Positions 41,584 to 51,797 of a stretch of 64,000 bases of DNA are shown piece after piece. The stretch is taken from contig CAUYUJ010014330.1 of NCBI GenBank assembly GCA_963575745.1, positions 138,950-202,949 on the forward strand, in the 5' to 3' direction. A model generated the notes under the pieces. The model saw only the letters and a program-made list of their open reading frames with translations, did no database searches and was not told where the DNA came from. Both the position numbers and the translations under genes were made by a program. Numbering within the stretch: position 1 is the stretch's first letter; each line of letters begins with the position of its first letter. This DNA is from Prorocentrum cordatum. Lineage: Eukaryota; Sar; Dinophyceae; Prorocentrales; Prorocentraceae.

Positions 41584-41602
41584 ATAGTAGTAGTACTACT
41601 TA
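41393..41602 (+). repeat. (TAG)n microsatellite with TAT interruptions
   Basis: About 210 bp of TAG/AGT triplets, with TATTAG at the left end and a few AAT, GGC and ACT interruptions. It is open in some frames, which gives false poly-Ser, poly-Val or poly-Thr ORFs. Confidence 0.95.
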
Positions 41603-42121
41603 GTATTAGCTCCTCCTTTTGCATTTGCGGAAATCATCCATCAACGGACTGGGCGCAGCATCCGTGGACGCGCCTGTGAGGGTCGACGACGAGTCGTTGT
41701 GTGAAGCCTTGTCCTCCTCGTCCTCCTCCCCCTCGCCTTCGTGCTCTTCCACTTCCTCCACCTCCTCCGGCGCGGTGGCGTCGATCCTTCTTCTCCTCAT
41801 CCTCTGCCTCCGCGTCCTCCTCCTCCTCTGTCTCCTCTTCTGGCCTACGCTCCTCTGGCCCCTCGGGGCGCCCTGACGTCGAGCCCCCGTGGCCTGGCGG
41901 CGCCCCCTCGGGACTGCCGTCGACGGGCGCTGGGGGTTATGGGGCCTCACTCGGAATCCCACGAACAACTGCGAAAGAGCAAAGCAAACGACGTTCGATC
42001 TTGACCCCCATGGCCCATGGCCCCACGGCCCTGGACAAGCAGAATGGAAAGGCGGGCAAGAGGCGCCAGCAAAGGGGGCGCCAGGGCCAGGGAGGGGGGA
42101 ATGGAGTTGGCGCCCAGACAA

Positions 42122-42164
42122 GACTCTCGCGGGCCACCTTCGGCGAAGGTGGCCCGAGAGAGTC
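42122..42164. repeat. palindrome 1 of 3
   Basis: Arms of 21 bp, GACTCTCGCGGGCCACCTTCG against its inverted copy, with one mismatch. The centre is a single G or C. It would extrude as a perfect-looking hairpin. Confidence 0.9.
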
Positions 42165-42205
42165 GGCCCTATGCTATGCTATGCCATGCCCTAGGCCCTA
42201 TGGAG

Positions 42206-42236
42206 GCCCTATGGCATAGGGCCTATGCCATAGGGC
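42206..42236. repeat. palindrome 2 of 3
   Basis: Arms of 15 bp, GCCCTATGGCATAGG and its exact reverse complement, around a one-base centre. It lies within a GGGCCTATGC-rich block. Confidence 0.95.
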
Positions 42237-42269
42237 AGTAGGGCATAGGGCCTATGCCCTACTGCCCTA
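42231..42269. repeat. palindrome 3 of 3
   Basis: Arms of 19 bp, TAGGGCAGTAGGGCATAGG and its exact reverse complement, around a single G at 42250. It overlaps the end of palindrome 2 by a few bases. Confidence 0.95.
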
Positions 42270-43250
42270 CCCTGGCCCTCTGGGGCCGAACCTTGCCGTT
42301 GGTCGGGGCGGGCCCCTCTGAAATCCGGGCCCGAAGCCCCGCCGTGGACCTCATGAGGCCCGCCCTCATCGTCGCTCCCCCCGCCCCGCGACCTCCCGCC
42401 CCCTGCCGCGGCCGCCCCCCTTTCCACCCTCTTCCTACTAACGGTTGCCCCGCCTCCCCCAAGCGGCCGCCCTCCCCCTGCCGACGTGCGTCCTGTGGCC
42501 ATCCGTCTCATCCACCTCCTCCCCTTTGTTTTGCCTCCCCCGTCCTCCCCCATCACCTTCCCCCCCCCCCCATTCTCCCACCCCCACCCCCCGTGGGACC
42601 TCTAAGACTCTAGGATCTAGGGCTCTGGGCCCTTGAGCTCAGACTCGCATTCGGACATCAATCGAAGCCAAGACAACGCTGACTGACTCGACTGGGCGCG
42701 CCGCCGAAGGGCCTAAGCCCAAGCGGGCTTCAACTTGCGGGGCAGAAGGGCGGTGGAAGAACCCCCCTTGGGCGGCGCCTTTTCCTGGGCCCCCCAGGGC
42801 TCCAGCGGGCGCCCAGGGGGGCGGGGGCGGAGGAGGAGGGGGATGATGAGGAGGAGGAGGGAAGAGGGCGTGGAGGGCGAGGAGGAGGAAGAGGGGGGGG
42901 AGGAACGGGAGGGGGGAGGGGGAAGAGGACGACGACGACGGCGACGACGAGGGCCAGGACTGCAACCTCTCGGGTTTGCTCGTTTTCAACCTTGTCTCAC
43001 AAACCACCATCAGACATCAAAAGACTCCAGCCTGCCACGCCTCGCACCACAACGAAACTTCGAGACAGGCTCCCCGGCGCCTGCAACATTCTGAGTGGCC
43101 TCTTCACTCCTGCTGCGAGCGGCGCCACACGCTTGAGACCGAGGGTCGACTCTCACTGCCCTCCTCCCTCTCACTTCCCCCCTCCCTCTCACTTCTGCCT
43201 CCCTCCCTCTTACTTCCCCCGCTCCCCTCACTCATTCAAATTCTTAAGAC
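42270..43250. other. low-complexity C- and G-rich region
   Basis: Long runs of C (42560-42600) and GGA-rich sequence (42830-42950) on the plus strand, with TCCCTC-type sequence at 43160-43240. No gene is recognised. This is the downstream flank of the last possible gene B exon. Confidence 0.35.
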
Positions 43251-43252
43251 TC

Positions 43253-43542
43253 CTACTCGCCCCGCAACACGGGGGCCATCTTAGAAAACAAAGCCTCGCA
43301 GAACACCCTGGCAGCGTCCTTCCGCGTGACGCGGGTGAAATCACGGGTGAATTCCTGGAGGCGTTCCTTCTTGTGCTTGCTGTTGAGTAGCGCGTTCGCG
43401 CACATGCACTCGTGCTTCGTGATGTTCGCACGCAAGATGACATCCGAAATCTGTGAAATGGCCTGGTCCAGCTCCTCTGCAGCGCCATCGGCCAGCATGG
43501 CCTTCCACTTCGACTTATCGGAAACCATGACGCTGCGCTCCT
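43253..43542 (-). CDS. possible terminal exon of gene B
   Basis: The acceptor CGCTGCCTCCCTCAG precedes the exon at 43542 on the minus strand, followed by 96 codons to a TAG at 43253-43255. The product is helical: MVSDKSKWKAMLADGAAEELDQAI, then KHECMCANALLNSKHKKERLQEF and VLRGE at the end. The exon begins in phase 1, the same phase as the exon at 45298, so both could follow similar donors. Whether it belongs to gene B or to another minus-strand gene is not settled, because the exon at 45072 ends in its own stop. No named domain. Confidence 0.45.
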
Positions 43543-43734
43543 CTGAGGGAGGCAGCGAGAGGGTTGGAATAACTCCAGCCCCCGTAGGGACCGCGAGCCC
43601 GATCCAAGAGTCCGAACTCCAGACCCCGCCGGGACGCTGCAACCCCATGAACCAAATCCCAGCAGCTCTCTGGCCTGAAGTGGTTTAGGGCGTTACTTTT
43701 TTCCAACTTCCCCCCGCTCGGGGACGGGGGGGGG

Positions 43735-44960
43735 GGGCAGCCTCTGGACGGGCTCCGCCGCGAGGTGTCAGAGCGCCCATCGGGGCTCACGATGGCCCCG
43801 CGAGGACCTCAATGAGCCCGAGATGGCCTCCAAGATGGCCCAACATACCTCAAGTTCGCTCAAGATAGCCTCCGACGCGCATCCAAGAGGCTCCAAAACG
43901 GCTCCACGGCGGTTTCAAGTGCCCCCCCGAGGCCCCCAGTGACACCCCGCCACCCCCGTTGGGCCAAAATGGATCCAAAACCTTTGGGGGGGGAGGAAAC
44001 CATGCGTTTGGCCTTGGCGCTTTTTCGCTTCCAATGGGCTCTTGAGGCGTCAAGATGGCCCTGGGATGGCACAAGAGAGCCCCGATGCACGCCCAAGGCG
44101 GCCCCAAGAGAGCCCAATAACGCCCCGAAGCGCTCCAAGAGCGGCCCAGGCGGGGGCCCAAGATGGCATTCTTGAGCCCCCGAGAGGGCGATCCGAGTTG
44201 AAACCCACCTTCTTTCTGATATATATATATGTGTGTGGCCTAAGCCTAAGCCTAAGATGACCCCGCGAGGCCTCCTAACCTAAGACCCCCCAAAGAGCCC
44301 CAAGAGGGCCTCAAGACGCCCCGAAAGATCCAAGGGGGCCCCGAGAAGGCCCCACGCCCTACGGCCCTACGACTGCGAGAACCTCAAGAGAGCCCCGAGG
44401 GCTCCAGGAGCAAAGGGAACCACAAGAGTCACAAGAGGGCCCCCGCATGGCCCCAAGCTTCGAAACGCAAGCGGGTTTAAGACTCGGCTCGGCGCAAGAG
44501 CTAAGCAGCTAAGGACCGAGCCCCCCCCAAAAAAACAAAACAGAGGGATGCAATACTCCCAGAAAAGGAGCCCAAAGAAGGCACCGAGAAGGCCCCAAAA
44601 AGAGCCCAAGAGGGCCCCAGGATGGCACCAAACTGGCAGCCATCGAATCACCCCTCCCCCCTCATCGAAGCACCATCGTAGCTTGCACCGACTTCCATCT
44701 TAAACTTCAACGCGGGAAACAACAACTATTCGCGACCCTTGATTTCCCGAAGACGGCCGCGCGACTGCATGCGCCCAGCCGCCCCTGGTTCACCAACTCC
44801 CCTGCTGTTCGTTTCTGGATGGGCTGTGCGGTGGCCCACGGCTCCCATCGTACTGAGCTTTGGCCTGGAAGATGAAAGTGTGATATCTCGGTGCCTCGTC
44901 ACCGAGTCTCGGTGTCTGCTGGGTCCCCCCTCCTTCCTGGGCCCGCCCTTCCTCGCCCTC
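43735..44960. repeat. dispersed 1.2-kb repeat, copy 1 (CCCCAAGAGGGCC-rich)
   Basis: Starts near CAGCCTCTGGACGGGCTCCG and ends near GGAAGATGAAAGTGTGATAT. It aligns in order with 61360-62520, sharing among others TAGCCTCCGACGCGCATCCA, CACCATCGTAGCTTGCACCG and TCGTTTCTGGATGGG. The middle is a degenerate CCCCAAGAG(G/A)(G/C)CC satellite. It lies in the intron between two putative gene B exons. Confidence 0.7.
44216..44240 (+). repeat. (AT)n(GT)n run
   Basis: A short ATATATATGTGTGTGG run inside repeat copy 1. The counterpart copy at 61.9 kb lacks it. Confidence 0.7.
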
Positions 44961-45071
44961 CTCCCATCGCTCTCCTCCTGCCCACCTCCTCTTCCTCCTC
45001 CTCCTCCCCCCCCATCCTCATCATCAACACGTGGAGCTGAACGTGAGTAGATCGGTAGATTGATGCCCGAG

Positions 45072-45298
45072 CTAAGTTGGATCCTTGTCGCATCTCTGGA
45101 GAAGCCGATCCAACTCCTTCGTGTCGAGCTTGGCCAACGTGGCCTGGAAGTGCGTGAGGATGTCTGCGCCCACGGCCTTGGAGTCGAAGGTGGAGTGCCA
45201 CAGCTGCTCGTTATCTGCGCCACCAGCCCACACTTTCAACTCCGACGTCGACTTGAGACCTCGCTCGCTCGAGGCCTTGCATCTCGGCCCAGCAAACT
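45072..45298 (-). CDS. gene B, third exon
   Basis: The frame begins after a TACTGTCAG acceptor (AG at 45300-45299) in phase 1 and runs 75 codons to a TAG at 45072-45074. The product is Ser/Lys-rich at first (KASSERGLKSTSELKVWAGG). A compact segment follows, EQLWHSTFDSKAVGADILTH, then FQATLAKLDTKELDRLLQRC. The coding signal in this frame is clear and it sits on the same strand downstream of gene B, so I read it as a further exon. The stop may be genuine, making this the C-terminus, or a GA donor (CAAG^GATCC or CAGA^GATGC) may lead on to the exon at 43542. Confidence 0.45.
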
Positions 45299-45940
45299 CT
45301 GACAGTACCTTTCTATCCGACCACCCCCTCTAGGCGCGTGTGGTTCCGGGAGCCTGCTCATTTCGAAACGCTTTCCTTCTGAGGCAGGGCAAAGTTTACC
45401 CCCCCCCCTGGATAAGGGAGGGGGGGGCAGGGCCGTGGGGGCCCCGCGGAATGTTCGAGCGCCCCCATGGGAGGACAAAGCGGCGACATCCCTCGCGAGG
45501 GTCGTGGGCCCGACGAGTGACCCGCCCCCGTTTGAATCGCAGGAGCCCCCCCGTAGATCCCCTAGATCCGAGATCCTCCAGCCTCCAGACCCACCAACAG
45601 AGAAGATCTCCTAGGTCCTCGGAGCGAGTCTGGAGCATCACAGGATCCCAGTATGCCCCGAAAGATCACATAACCATGGAAGGTTGCAGCGAAAAAGCAA
45701 TCATGTCGCTTTCTCGCCCTTCCCCTTCCAATAGCGACCCGAGGCCTCGAGGTGACGCGCAAGGGCCTGCCTGGTTCCCCCCTCCCCCTCATCTCCTCCT
45801 GTCTCCACGTCCGCTGATCCCCCCTCCTGCTCATGTCGCCTCCTCTGCGTCTCTTGCGACTCCTCACCTCCCCCGCCGCCCTCCCCCCCACCTCCTGTCA
45901 TCTCCGGCCTGTACCCAGAACGACTTCCAACAATCGCTCA

Positions 45941-45981
45941 AACGTTGCTCGTTTCTTACGGCGTAAGAAACGAGCAACGTT
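45941..45981. repeat. 20-bp perfect hairpin at the end of gene B exon 2
   Basis: AACGTTGCTCGTTTCTTACG is followed, after one base, by its exact reverse complement. It sits right where the coding signal of gene B exon 2 fades (residues around FAMSHPKAAVRTLL). It may mark the 5' splice region or the tip of an inverted-repeat insertion. Confidence 0.9.
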
Positions 45982-45984
45982 CGA

Positions 45985-47765
45985 ACGGCTGCTTTAGGGT
46001 GGGACATCGCGAAGCGATTTCGATATGAATCGATGTGCGGGCTGATCGCACTGGCGAGCTTCGCGAAGGTCTCCTGGCCGACAGGCACGTCGGTGAACTC
46101 GGGCGGCTTCTCCATGAACGCCACCAGCTTCTTGTAGGCAGTCAGCATGACGCTCGCGATCTCGGTGCCCTTGCCCGTCGTGTCGGCCAGCGCGCCCGGC
46201 TGCTTGGAGTAGTCTAAGCAGACCGCGTTCGCCAACGAGATCTTCTGGCAGTCGGTGATCGCCTCCTTGGTGCGCTGCTGGCTCTCCCAGAACTCCCTCA
46301 TTGACGTATCAGTCGACAGCACCATCTTGGCCATGTCGCCTACATCCCTGACCTGGGCCCACGGGGTGTCATCTTGGATCGCCCAAGCCAAAGACCGCCA
46401 AATCGCCGTGATAATCAAATCGGGCACACCTGAACCCTTGGCCATGTTGGTATGGCGCTTCAGGGCGTCGTAGAGGTTCTTAAAGTCGGTGTAGGTATGA
46501 ATATCATGGCCGAGCGTATCCAGCAACATGACCTCAGAAGACCTCTGCATCCAAGCGTCGGACTGCTCCTGGATCCTCATCAGGGCAGTCTTCGCATCGG
46601 CCGACTTCTGCAAGGTCTTTGCCGCCTCAGTCAGGATGTCCACCCACTCCTTGTTAGAATCGCTGCAAGGCAAATTGGTCCACGCTGCATCGGGGCATGC
46701 GAACACCAAGATCTTAGCCAACAAGCGTTCTGTGCATGGGGTCGTGTTGGAGCGGAAGGAAGGCGACTGCCACTGATTGTGCCCCTCCATCCAAGCCTTA
46801 AGGAGGCCGATGATCGCGTCCCTCTGCTCGTCGACGTCCTTGCCAGCTAAGTCATGCGCCATGGTCGACACGTTGGCGTGCAACTGGACAAGGCCCACGC
46901 CTGTCGTGGACTCGGCCCCCACAACTCTCCGGAACTCGTCAATGCGACTGACCCACACGCCACTCTTGTTACGCAGACGCAAGCGCAACGCCTTCGCCGT
47001 GCGGCATGCATCGGCGACCTGATCCAAAGATTCAATCACTCCAGCCTCTATCTTGGCCTTAGCCTTCCGGGTGGGAGACACGAAATCGACGTCCTCAGCC
47101 GTGGAACCAGCCACGCAGGGAAACGAACAAGATACTGCAACGATGCCCCTGAGAACGCGCAGCATAGGAACCAACAGGTCCTGGAAGTCTGTGGAGAGCT
47201 GCACGCGCGAGTTCTCTGTGTGGTAGAAGTCCACGAAAGCGTTGGCCAAACTGAACATGCCGCCAACTTGTTCGGATGTGATTTCCTTCCTGCTCGGGTC
47301 CTCGAGCTCGCCCAGGAGAGATAAGAAACCATCGTTAAACAGGGTCCCCCACCAGAACTCCATCGAACCCTCCTGTTGGCTGAGGCTGCTGACCAATACT
47401 GACCAGCGAGGCACGATGTACGACCAGTCCGACGCGGGAAGCGGCGGCGGGATACTCCAAGAGCCGTTCTCCTCCTGCTGGGCGACGCTTCTAGGCCACA
47501 CGCACTTGACCCATTCAAGGTACTTCCCATCGTTCAGTAAGCTCTGCCCGTACATTTTCATGTAAATCATTGCGGATTTGGCGGGTAAGACGTGGCCCTC
47601 TTCATGCAGGGCCTCCATGTCTGGAAGGATATCAATGAGCGAAGCAGTCTTCAAGGTTTCGTATTGGCAATTCCGGGCAGCATTCGCCAACTCGATCTCA
47701 GACTTCAAATTCTCTGCCTCGGTCGTCTGCCCAAGCGCAGTCAACTTCCTGATGCGATCCCTCGC
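45985..47765 (-). CDS. gene B, second exon (long helical domain)
   Basis: The exon starts in phase 0 after a CCTCCTCTGCAG acceptor (AG at 47767-47766) with ARDRIRKLTALGQTTEAENL. It is open for about 590 codons, into the hairpin at 45.95 kb. The product is predominantly helical: WVKCVWPRSVAQQEE and FWWGTLFNDGFLSLL come early, then RKAKAKIEAGVIESLDQVADAC, GVWVSRIDEFRRVV, EWVDILTEAAKTLQKSADAKTALMR, with ISPHIDSYRNRFAM near the end. There are no membrane spans and no catalytic motif I recognise. The donor at the 3' end could not be fixed: the next exon needs phase 1, and GC and GA candidates exist. The open frame continues to 45864, but the last 35 codons or so look like intron. Confidence 0.6.
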
Positions 47766-47912
47766 CTGCAGAGGAGGCGGGATCGGAACTGCGGCTCAGA
47801 GGGCCAGGGGGCCCGAGGAGAGGAGGGCTGCAGGAGGAGTGGTCGATAAAAGAGACTGGAGTTGTAATGGGAATAGCTGTGTAGGACAAGTTAATATTGA
47901 CCCATTCGTCGC
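47766..47912 (-). other. gene B intron 1, GC-AG type, 147 nt
   Basis: Proposed donor GGG^GCGACG (exon ends 47913) and acceptor CTGCAG^GCGAGG (exon resumes 47765), both phase 0, giving the smooth junction QIAG/ARDRIRKL. The interior has pyrimidine-rich CCTCCTC near the acceptor. GCGA stands on both boundaries, so the splice could slide without altering the outcome much. The upstream frame stays open through the intron by chance. Confidence 0.5.
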
Positions 47913-49385
47913 CCCTGCGATCTGCCGCCCAGGCTGGAAGTCATGGACGAGGATCTGCTCGATCGACACGCCGATGCCTTCGTCGATGCTCTTGGTGGGC
48001 GGGCTGGAGCGCACGGTGGCGGCCCTCGGCGTGACCACGCAAGTCGCCGCGCTCGCAGCCCCCCCAGATGCATCCGACGCCGCTCCTGAAGCTTCCAACT
48101 TGGCTTCGGACTCGAACCTGCCCGAGCCGCGAGGCGCTGCCAAGCGACCGCCTGCCCTCGACCGCTTGGACACATCGGCCACGGCCGACGAAGCTCGCTT
48201 GGCGCTGCGACCAGCTCCTGAGGCGGCTGCCGACCTGGCTGCCGCCGCTGCGCCGCTGCCAGCCCCGGCCTTGGCCTTCGCCCTCGGAGCAACTGGCGTG
48301 GGCGGCGGCGGCGCCATCGCGGACGCAGCGCTGGATGCCCCGAACCTGCTCCGGGAGACGAAGCTGCCGCCAGGAAGCCCGCCGCCTCCAACGCCCCCGC
48401 CGCCGCCGCCTCCACCGCCTCCGCCGATCCCCCCAGCGTCGCCGTGAAGAGCTCGATCGCCCGCCGCCGCCTGTGCAGCGTTGTAGTCCTTAGCCAAGGT
48501 CGCGTAGTGATCGTAAGACTCGATCTTGCTCAAGTTCTTTCCCATGATCATCTTTGGCCTGCCGTCGCGCTGTGTCCTGTCTTCAAAATTCCACATCTGG
48601 CGGGCGTGGTCCGGGTGCAAAGTCTCCTCGCTCCTCAGGAGCTGCGTGTCCAGCAGGCACTGTGTCATCGACCTCATGGTAACAATCTTGTAGGGCAGCT
48701 CTCTCGCTCTGGCGCTCTCCAAGGTCATGAAGACACCCTTGAGCCTCGTGCCCTCCCAGTCGACGAGCTCGGCGTTGTAGGGCAGCACCTGGGGCGAATC
48801 CAAGGGGGCCTTGAAATGCGCGCGGAAGACGGTGTCCTCGATGAAGGCGACGTCCTGGTGCAAGGCGAAATCGCGAACGTGCCGAAGGACGACCGACTGG
48901 GGACACCACGTAGGCTGCTGTGTCTTCATGCGAACCATGCGCCCGCCGCTGAACTGCGCCTTGAAGTCGGGGTCGTTGTTGAACTTCTCGATGATGGTCT
49001 CGACGTTGCCATGCTCGATGAAAGCCTCGCACACCTCCCCACACACCCTGCATACCCATCCAACTGGAGTGGTGACCACGTCTCCAGTCGCGGGGTCCTG
49101 CCACAAGATGCACGCCTCGAACCACTCGACATCTCGACTGCTGTCGTGACAGATCTTGCAGAGCCTGACCTGGACCTTCGCAGTCGCAGCCCCCTTGGAC
49201 CCCTCAAGGTGCGGCTTCTTCCCAACTGAACTGGCCGGGCCAAGCCCCGCCTCATTGCCGACATCCTCCTCGTCTACCTTCATCCAATCTGCAACGGCGG
49301 CATCGCCCACTCCCTGTGTGCCACTGGGAACCGCCTGAGACTCAATATCGTCGTCTGACTCCTCGCCGTGGCCGGGCTCTGCCAT
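47913..49385 (-). CDS. gene B, first exon with Cys-rich module
   Basis: The ATG at 49385 lies 7 bases downstream of a TCTGGCAG acceptor, as expected for a spliced-leader site. 491 codons follow. Residues 1-45 are acidic. A likely zinc module has CKIC (Cys76, Cys79), a Cys near 90, then WVCRVCGEVC (Cys112, 115, 119). A folded region then reads YNAELVDWEGTRLKGVFMTLESARARELPYKIV. A linker with a long Gly run (about residues 315-335, encoded by GGC/GCC repeats at 48360-48440) and an Ala/Ser/Arg-rich basic tail close the exon. The layout (Cys module, low-complexity linker, helical C-terminus) parallels gene A. Function unknown; I infer a nuclear nucleic-acid-binding protein only weakly. Confidence 0.65.
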
Positions 49386-49400
49386 CCGAAACCTGCCAGA
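49386..49400 (-). promoter_or_regulatory. candidate spliced-leader trans-splice acceptor of gene B
   Basis: The minus strand reads TTAAGTCTGGCAG, then seven bases and the ATG. Dinoflagellate mRNAs receive a 22-nt leader at such AG sites. The methyltransferase gene has the same AG-7-ATG spacing (59.56 kb). Confidence 0.4.
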
Positions 49401-50190
49401 CTTAAGAATGCGAGTGAGTGAGTGGGGCCCGCTGCAATGCCCAAGTGAGGTGACCCTGGTGCCTCTCAAGACAATGGAGCCAAAAGGCTGAGTACGACGC
49501 CAACGCTCCACAACTGAAGCTCGCTACTACACTTGGATCGGGACTATAGCGAGCGGGAGCCGTTACCGTTAGAGGAGGAGGAGGTGTAAGAGGGGCACAT
49601 GATGGGGGGGGAGAGAGATGCAGGAGGAAGAGGAAGATGCGGACGGAGAGGGGGCGTCGAAGGAAGGAGGGCGAGGGCGGCGAGGGGGGCATCGCCCTCC
49701 TCCACCGCCTCTCGACGCGCACTCCCGCTCCAAACCCATCCCCCTCCTCCCTTCCTCGCCTACGAGTCTACTTTATACTGCGTTCCCTGGTGTCATTGTG
49801 AGCCGAGTGCAGGGGGGGGGGCACTTGGCGGGGCGCCCAACGAGGCCAGAGGCTAGCTAGAGTAACGCCGCCTGATCTGCAATCTCTGGGGTCAGAACCG
49901 CGCACTTCTCGTGCACAGCACAGCGCGCATGGCACATAGCATAACGCATGGCATAAACACCCCGCGGGAATTGCCTCCAACTAAGTGCCTGAACCCGTCC
50001 AGCGAGAACGATATATTTCTCACGCCCTGGGACGCCGTGACCCCGCCCCTGGCCCCTTCTTAGACCCTAGACAAGCCTAGACGTGGCCCTCGCCCTTAGA
50101 ACCTCAGGCCCTAGGCCGCTATCCTCGGCTGCTCGTGCACGGAACCTGCTTCTGTGATGCATGATGTGACGTGTCTGCTGCAGCGCGCAT
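49401..50190. other. 5' flank of gene B, nothing recognised
   Basis: Contains GGA-rich DNA at 49572-49700 (plus strand) and G runs near 49812. There is no supported gene and no recognisable core promoter, as is usual in dinoflagellates. Confidence 0.35.
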
Positions 50191-50195
50191 GCTAC

Positions 50196-50763
50196 GATGG
50201 AGTCCCACCAGCCCTCTGGGCGTCGGTGGTTTAACGATTTTCCTCTTCCACCCCTCCCTCTTCCCCTTCGGGGAGGGGTTTACCCCTCCTCCCACCCCCC
50301 CCCGCTGACCTGGACAGGGGGTTCCGCGGCGCGTTGGAGCGCCCAAGATCGACCCCTGGGCGGGCTAAAATTCGACACCCCTCACGAGGATCGCGGCTCC
50401 TGAGGGGGGGTGACTGTAATTAGGGAACCCCCCTTCGTTGATCGATCTCATCGAAGATGGCCCCGAGGCCTCCCAAGACCCAAGAGGCCCCCAGGAGGCC
50501 CCCAGGAGACCCCCAAGAAACCCCAATAGACCCCCCAGAGGCACCCAAGCAACGCCCAGGAGGCCCCAAGAAGCGCCCAGGAGGCCCCCAAAGGCCCCAA
50601 GATGGCCCCAAGAGGCCCCAAGAGGCCCCAAGGAGGATCCCGAACGGCCCACAGAGGCCCCCCCGAGGCACCCAAGACGCCGAAAAGCCCCTCAGGACGA
50701 CCCTCTACTCGCCTGGGCGTCGTTTCTGGACGGGCTGGTGGGGATGCGCGAAGCGTCTAGAAT
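50196..50763. repeat. dispersed 0.57-kb repeat, copy 1
   Basis: Begins TCCCACCAGCCCTCTGGGCG and ends near GGGATGCGCGAAGCGTCTAG. It matches 60090-60711 over its whole length, with the shared landmarks GTCGGTGGTTTAACGA, CTAAAATTCGACACCCCTCA and CTACTCGCCTGGGCGTCGTT. The middle is a CCCCAAGAGGCC-type satellite. Confidence 0.8.
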
Positions 50764-51200
50764 TTCGGCTGTCGTTGTTGGCCCAGGCTAGGTGCTCTGG
50801 TAGTCCCATTTGCTGCCGATCCAAAAGTCATTATCACTATGGCACTATGGCATAGCGGCATAACGGTCGGCTCTTCGGCCCCTAGGTCCGCCCATGGCGG
50901 CGCGTGCTCGGATGGAGAGGTGAGGGCGGGGATTGATCCGCCCTCGCTTCTGGGTCGCTCGAAGGGTCACCGAGGCTCCCCCTTCGGCCCCGTTCCGAAA
51001 ACGTCAAAGCAAACAGCATACAGCATACAGATAAGAAGATGTGGGCTCACTCTCACAGACACAGACAAAACGTACCTGACTTATATTTGAACGACCTGCG
51101 TGCTGCGCCCCACATCCTCATCGCTTTCACCGTGAAGGGTCACAGCTAAAGTAGGAAAAGTTAAATAATTGAATAGTGACCTCGCCTGGAATACCGAAGT
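50764..51200. other. spacer downstream of the methyltransferase gene
   Basis: AT content rises toward 51200 (AAAAGTTAAATAATTG near 51160), consistent with a 3' untranslated or terminator region on the minus strand. No polyadenylation signal can be assigned. Confidence 0.3.
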
Positions 51201-51797
51201 TCATGGATCTGACCACCATGGCATGTAGGGGCACAAATAAAAAGGGTAGAGCACGGCAGCGGCGCACGGGAGCGAGAACGCCTCCCCGCTCAACTGGCGA
51301 AGCTGGTTGCTAGAGAAAGCACTGAAATCAATGTCCGGCCAGCCCTGCATGCGCATCATGTCTGAACCACTCAACGCGTAGTCCATCTCGAACGAGTACA
51401 ACACCGTGGACGTCGCCAGGGTACCGGTTCCCTGCTTCCATGGAGACCGCAGGACAGACTGACTCAAGTTGGCAAACCAACCTGCCCGAACATCACAATC
51501 TTTCGGGACAGTGCTCTCTGCGGCGCCAGCAGCGCTCAGCTCGTTGGTACTGCGCTTGCCCTTCTTGCTCTTCTTGGAACATTGTAATGACTGGATCCGA
51601 ACCGCCCAAGCGCAATCGAGAATGTCATGAATATTGGGGCGATTCGGTACACCGTGCAAATGGACGTCCGCCTTCGACGTCCATCCCTTGTAAGAACTGC
51701 TGATGCCCAACTTGCCACGGACAGTGACTGAATCAGACTGCCATTGAGCGAACGCCTTCTGGTTGGCCTGCTTGCCAACATCGGCCGTGGCGCACTC
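51201..51797 (-). CDS. C5-cytosine DNA methyltransferase, C-terminal exon
   Basis: The exon begins in phase 0 after a CCCCGAG acceptor (AG at 51799-51798; the AG three bases on is also phase 0). It runs 198 codons to a TGA at 51201-51203. It starts ATADVGKQANQKAFAQWQSD. A Lys/Ser-rich insert (SKKSKKGKRS) follows. The last third carries the conserved end of the family: YALSGSDMMRMQGWPDIDF, then LRQLSGEAFSLPC, corresponding to motifs IX and X, which complete the S-adenosylmethionine pocket. Taken alone this ORF has no start or catalytic motif. It makes sense only as the end of the methyltransferase gene whose other exons lie 6 kb upstream on the same strand. The link between the exons is inferred. 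Confidence 0.65.
   Translation of the reverse strand, partial: ECATADVGKQANQKAFAQWQSDSVTVRGKLGISSSYKGWTSKADVHLHGVPNRPNIHDILDCAWAVRIQSLQCSKKSKKGKRSTNELSAAGAAESTVPKDCDVRAGWFANLSQSVLRSPWKQGTGTLATSTVLYSFEMDYALSGSDMMRMQGWPDIDFSAFSSNQLRQLSGEAFSLPCAAAVLYPFYLCPYMPWWSDP

Noticed and set aside
41287-41679. Poly-Val, poly-Ser and poly-Thr ORFs
   Set aside because: Translations of the (TAG)n microsatellite.
51201-51710. Independent small gene
   Set aside because: It has no catalytic motif and no good start codon, and its content is the C-terminal end of a C5 methyltransferase. It fits better as the last exon of that gene.
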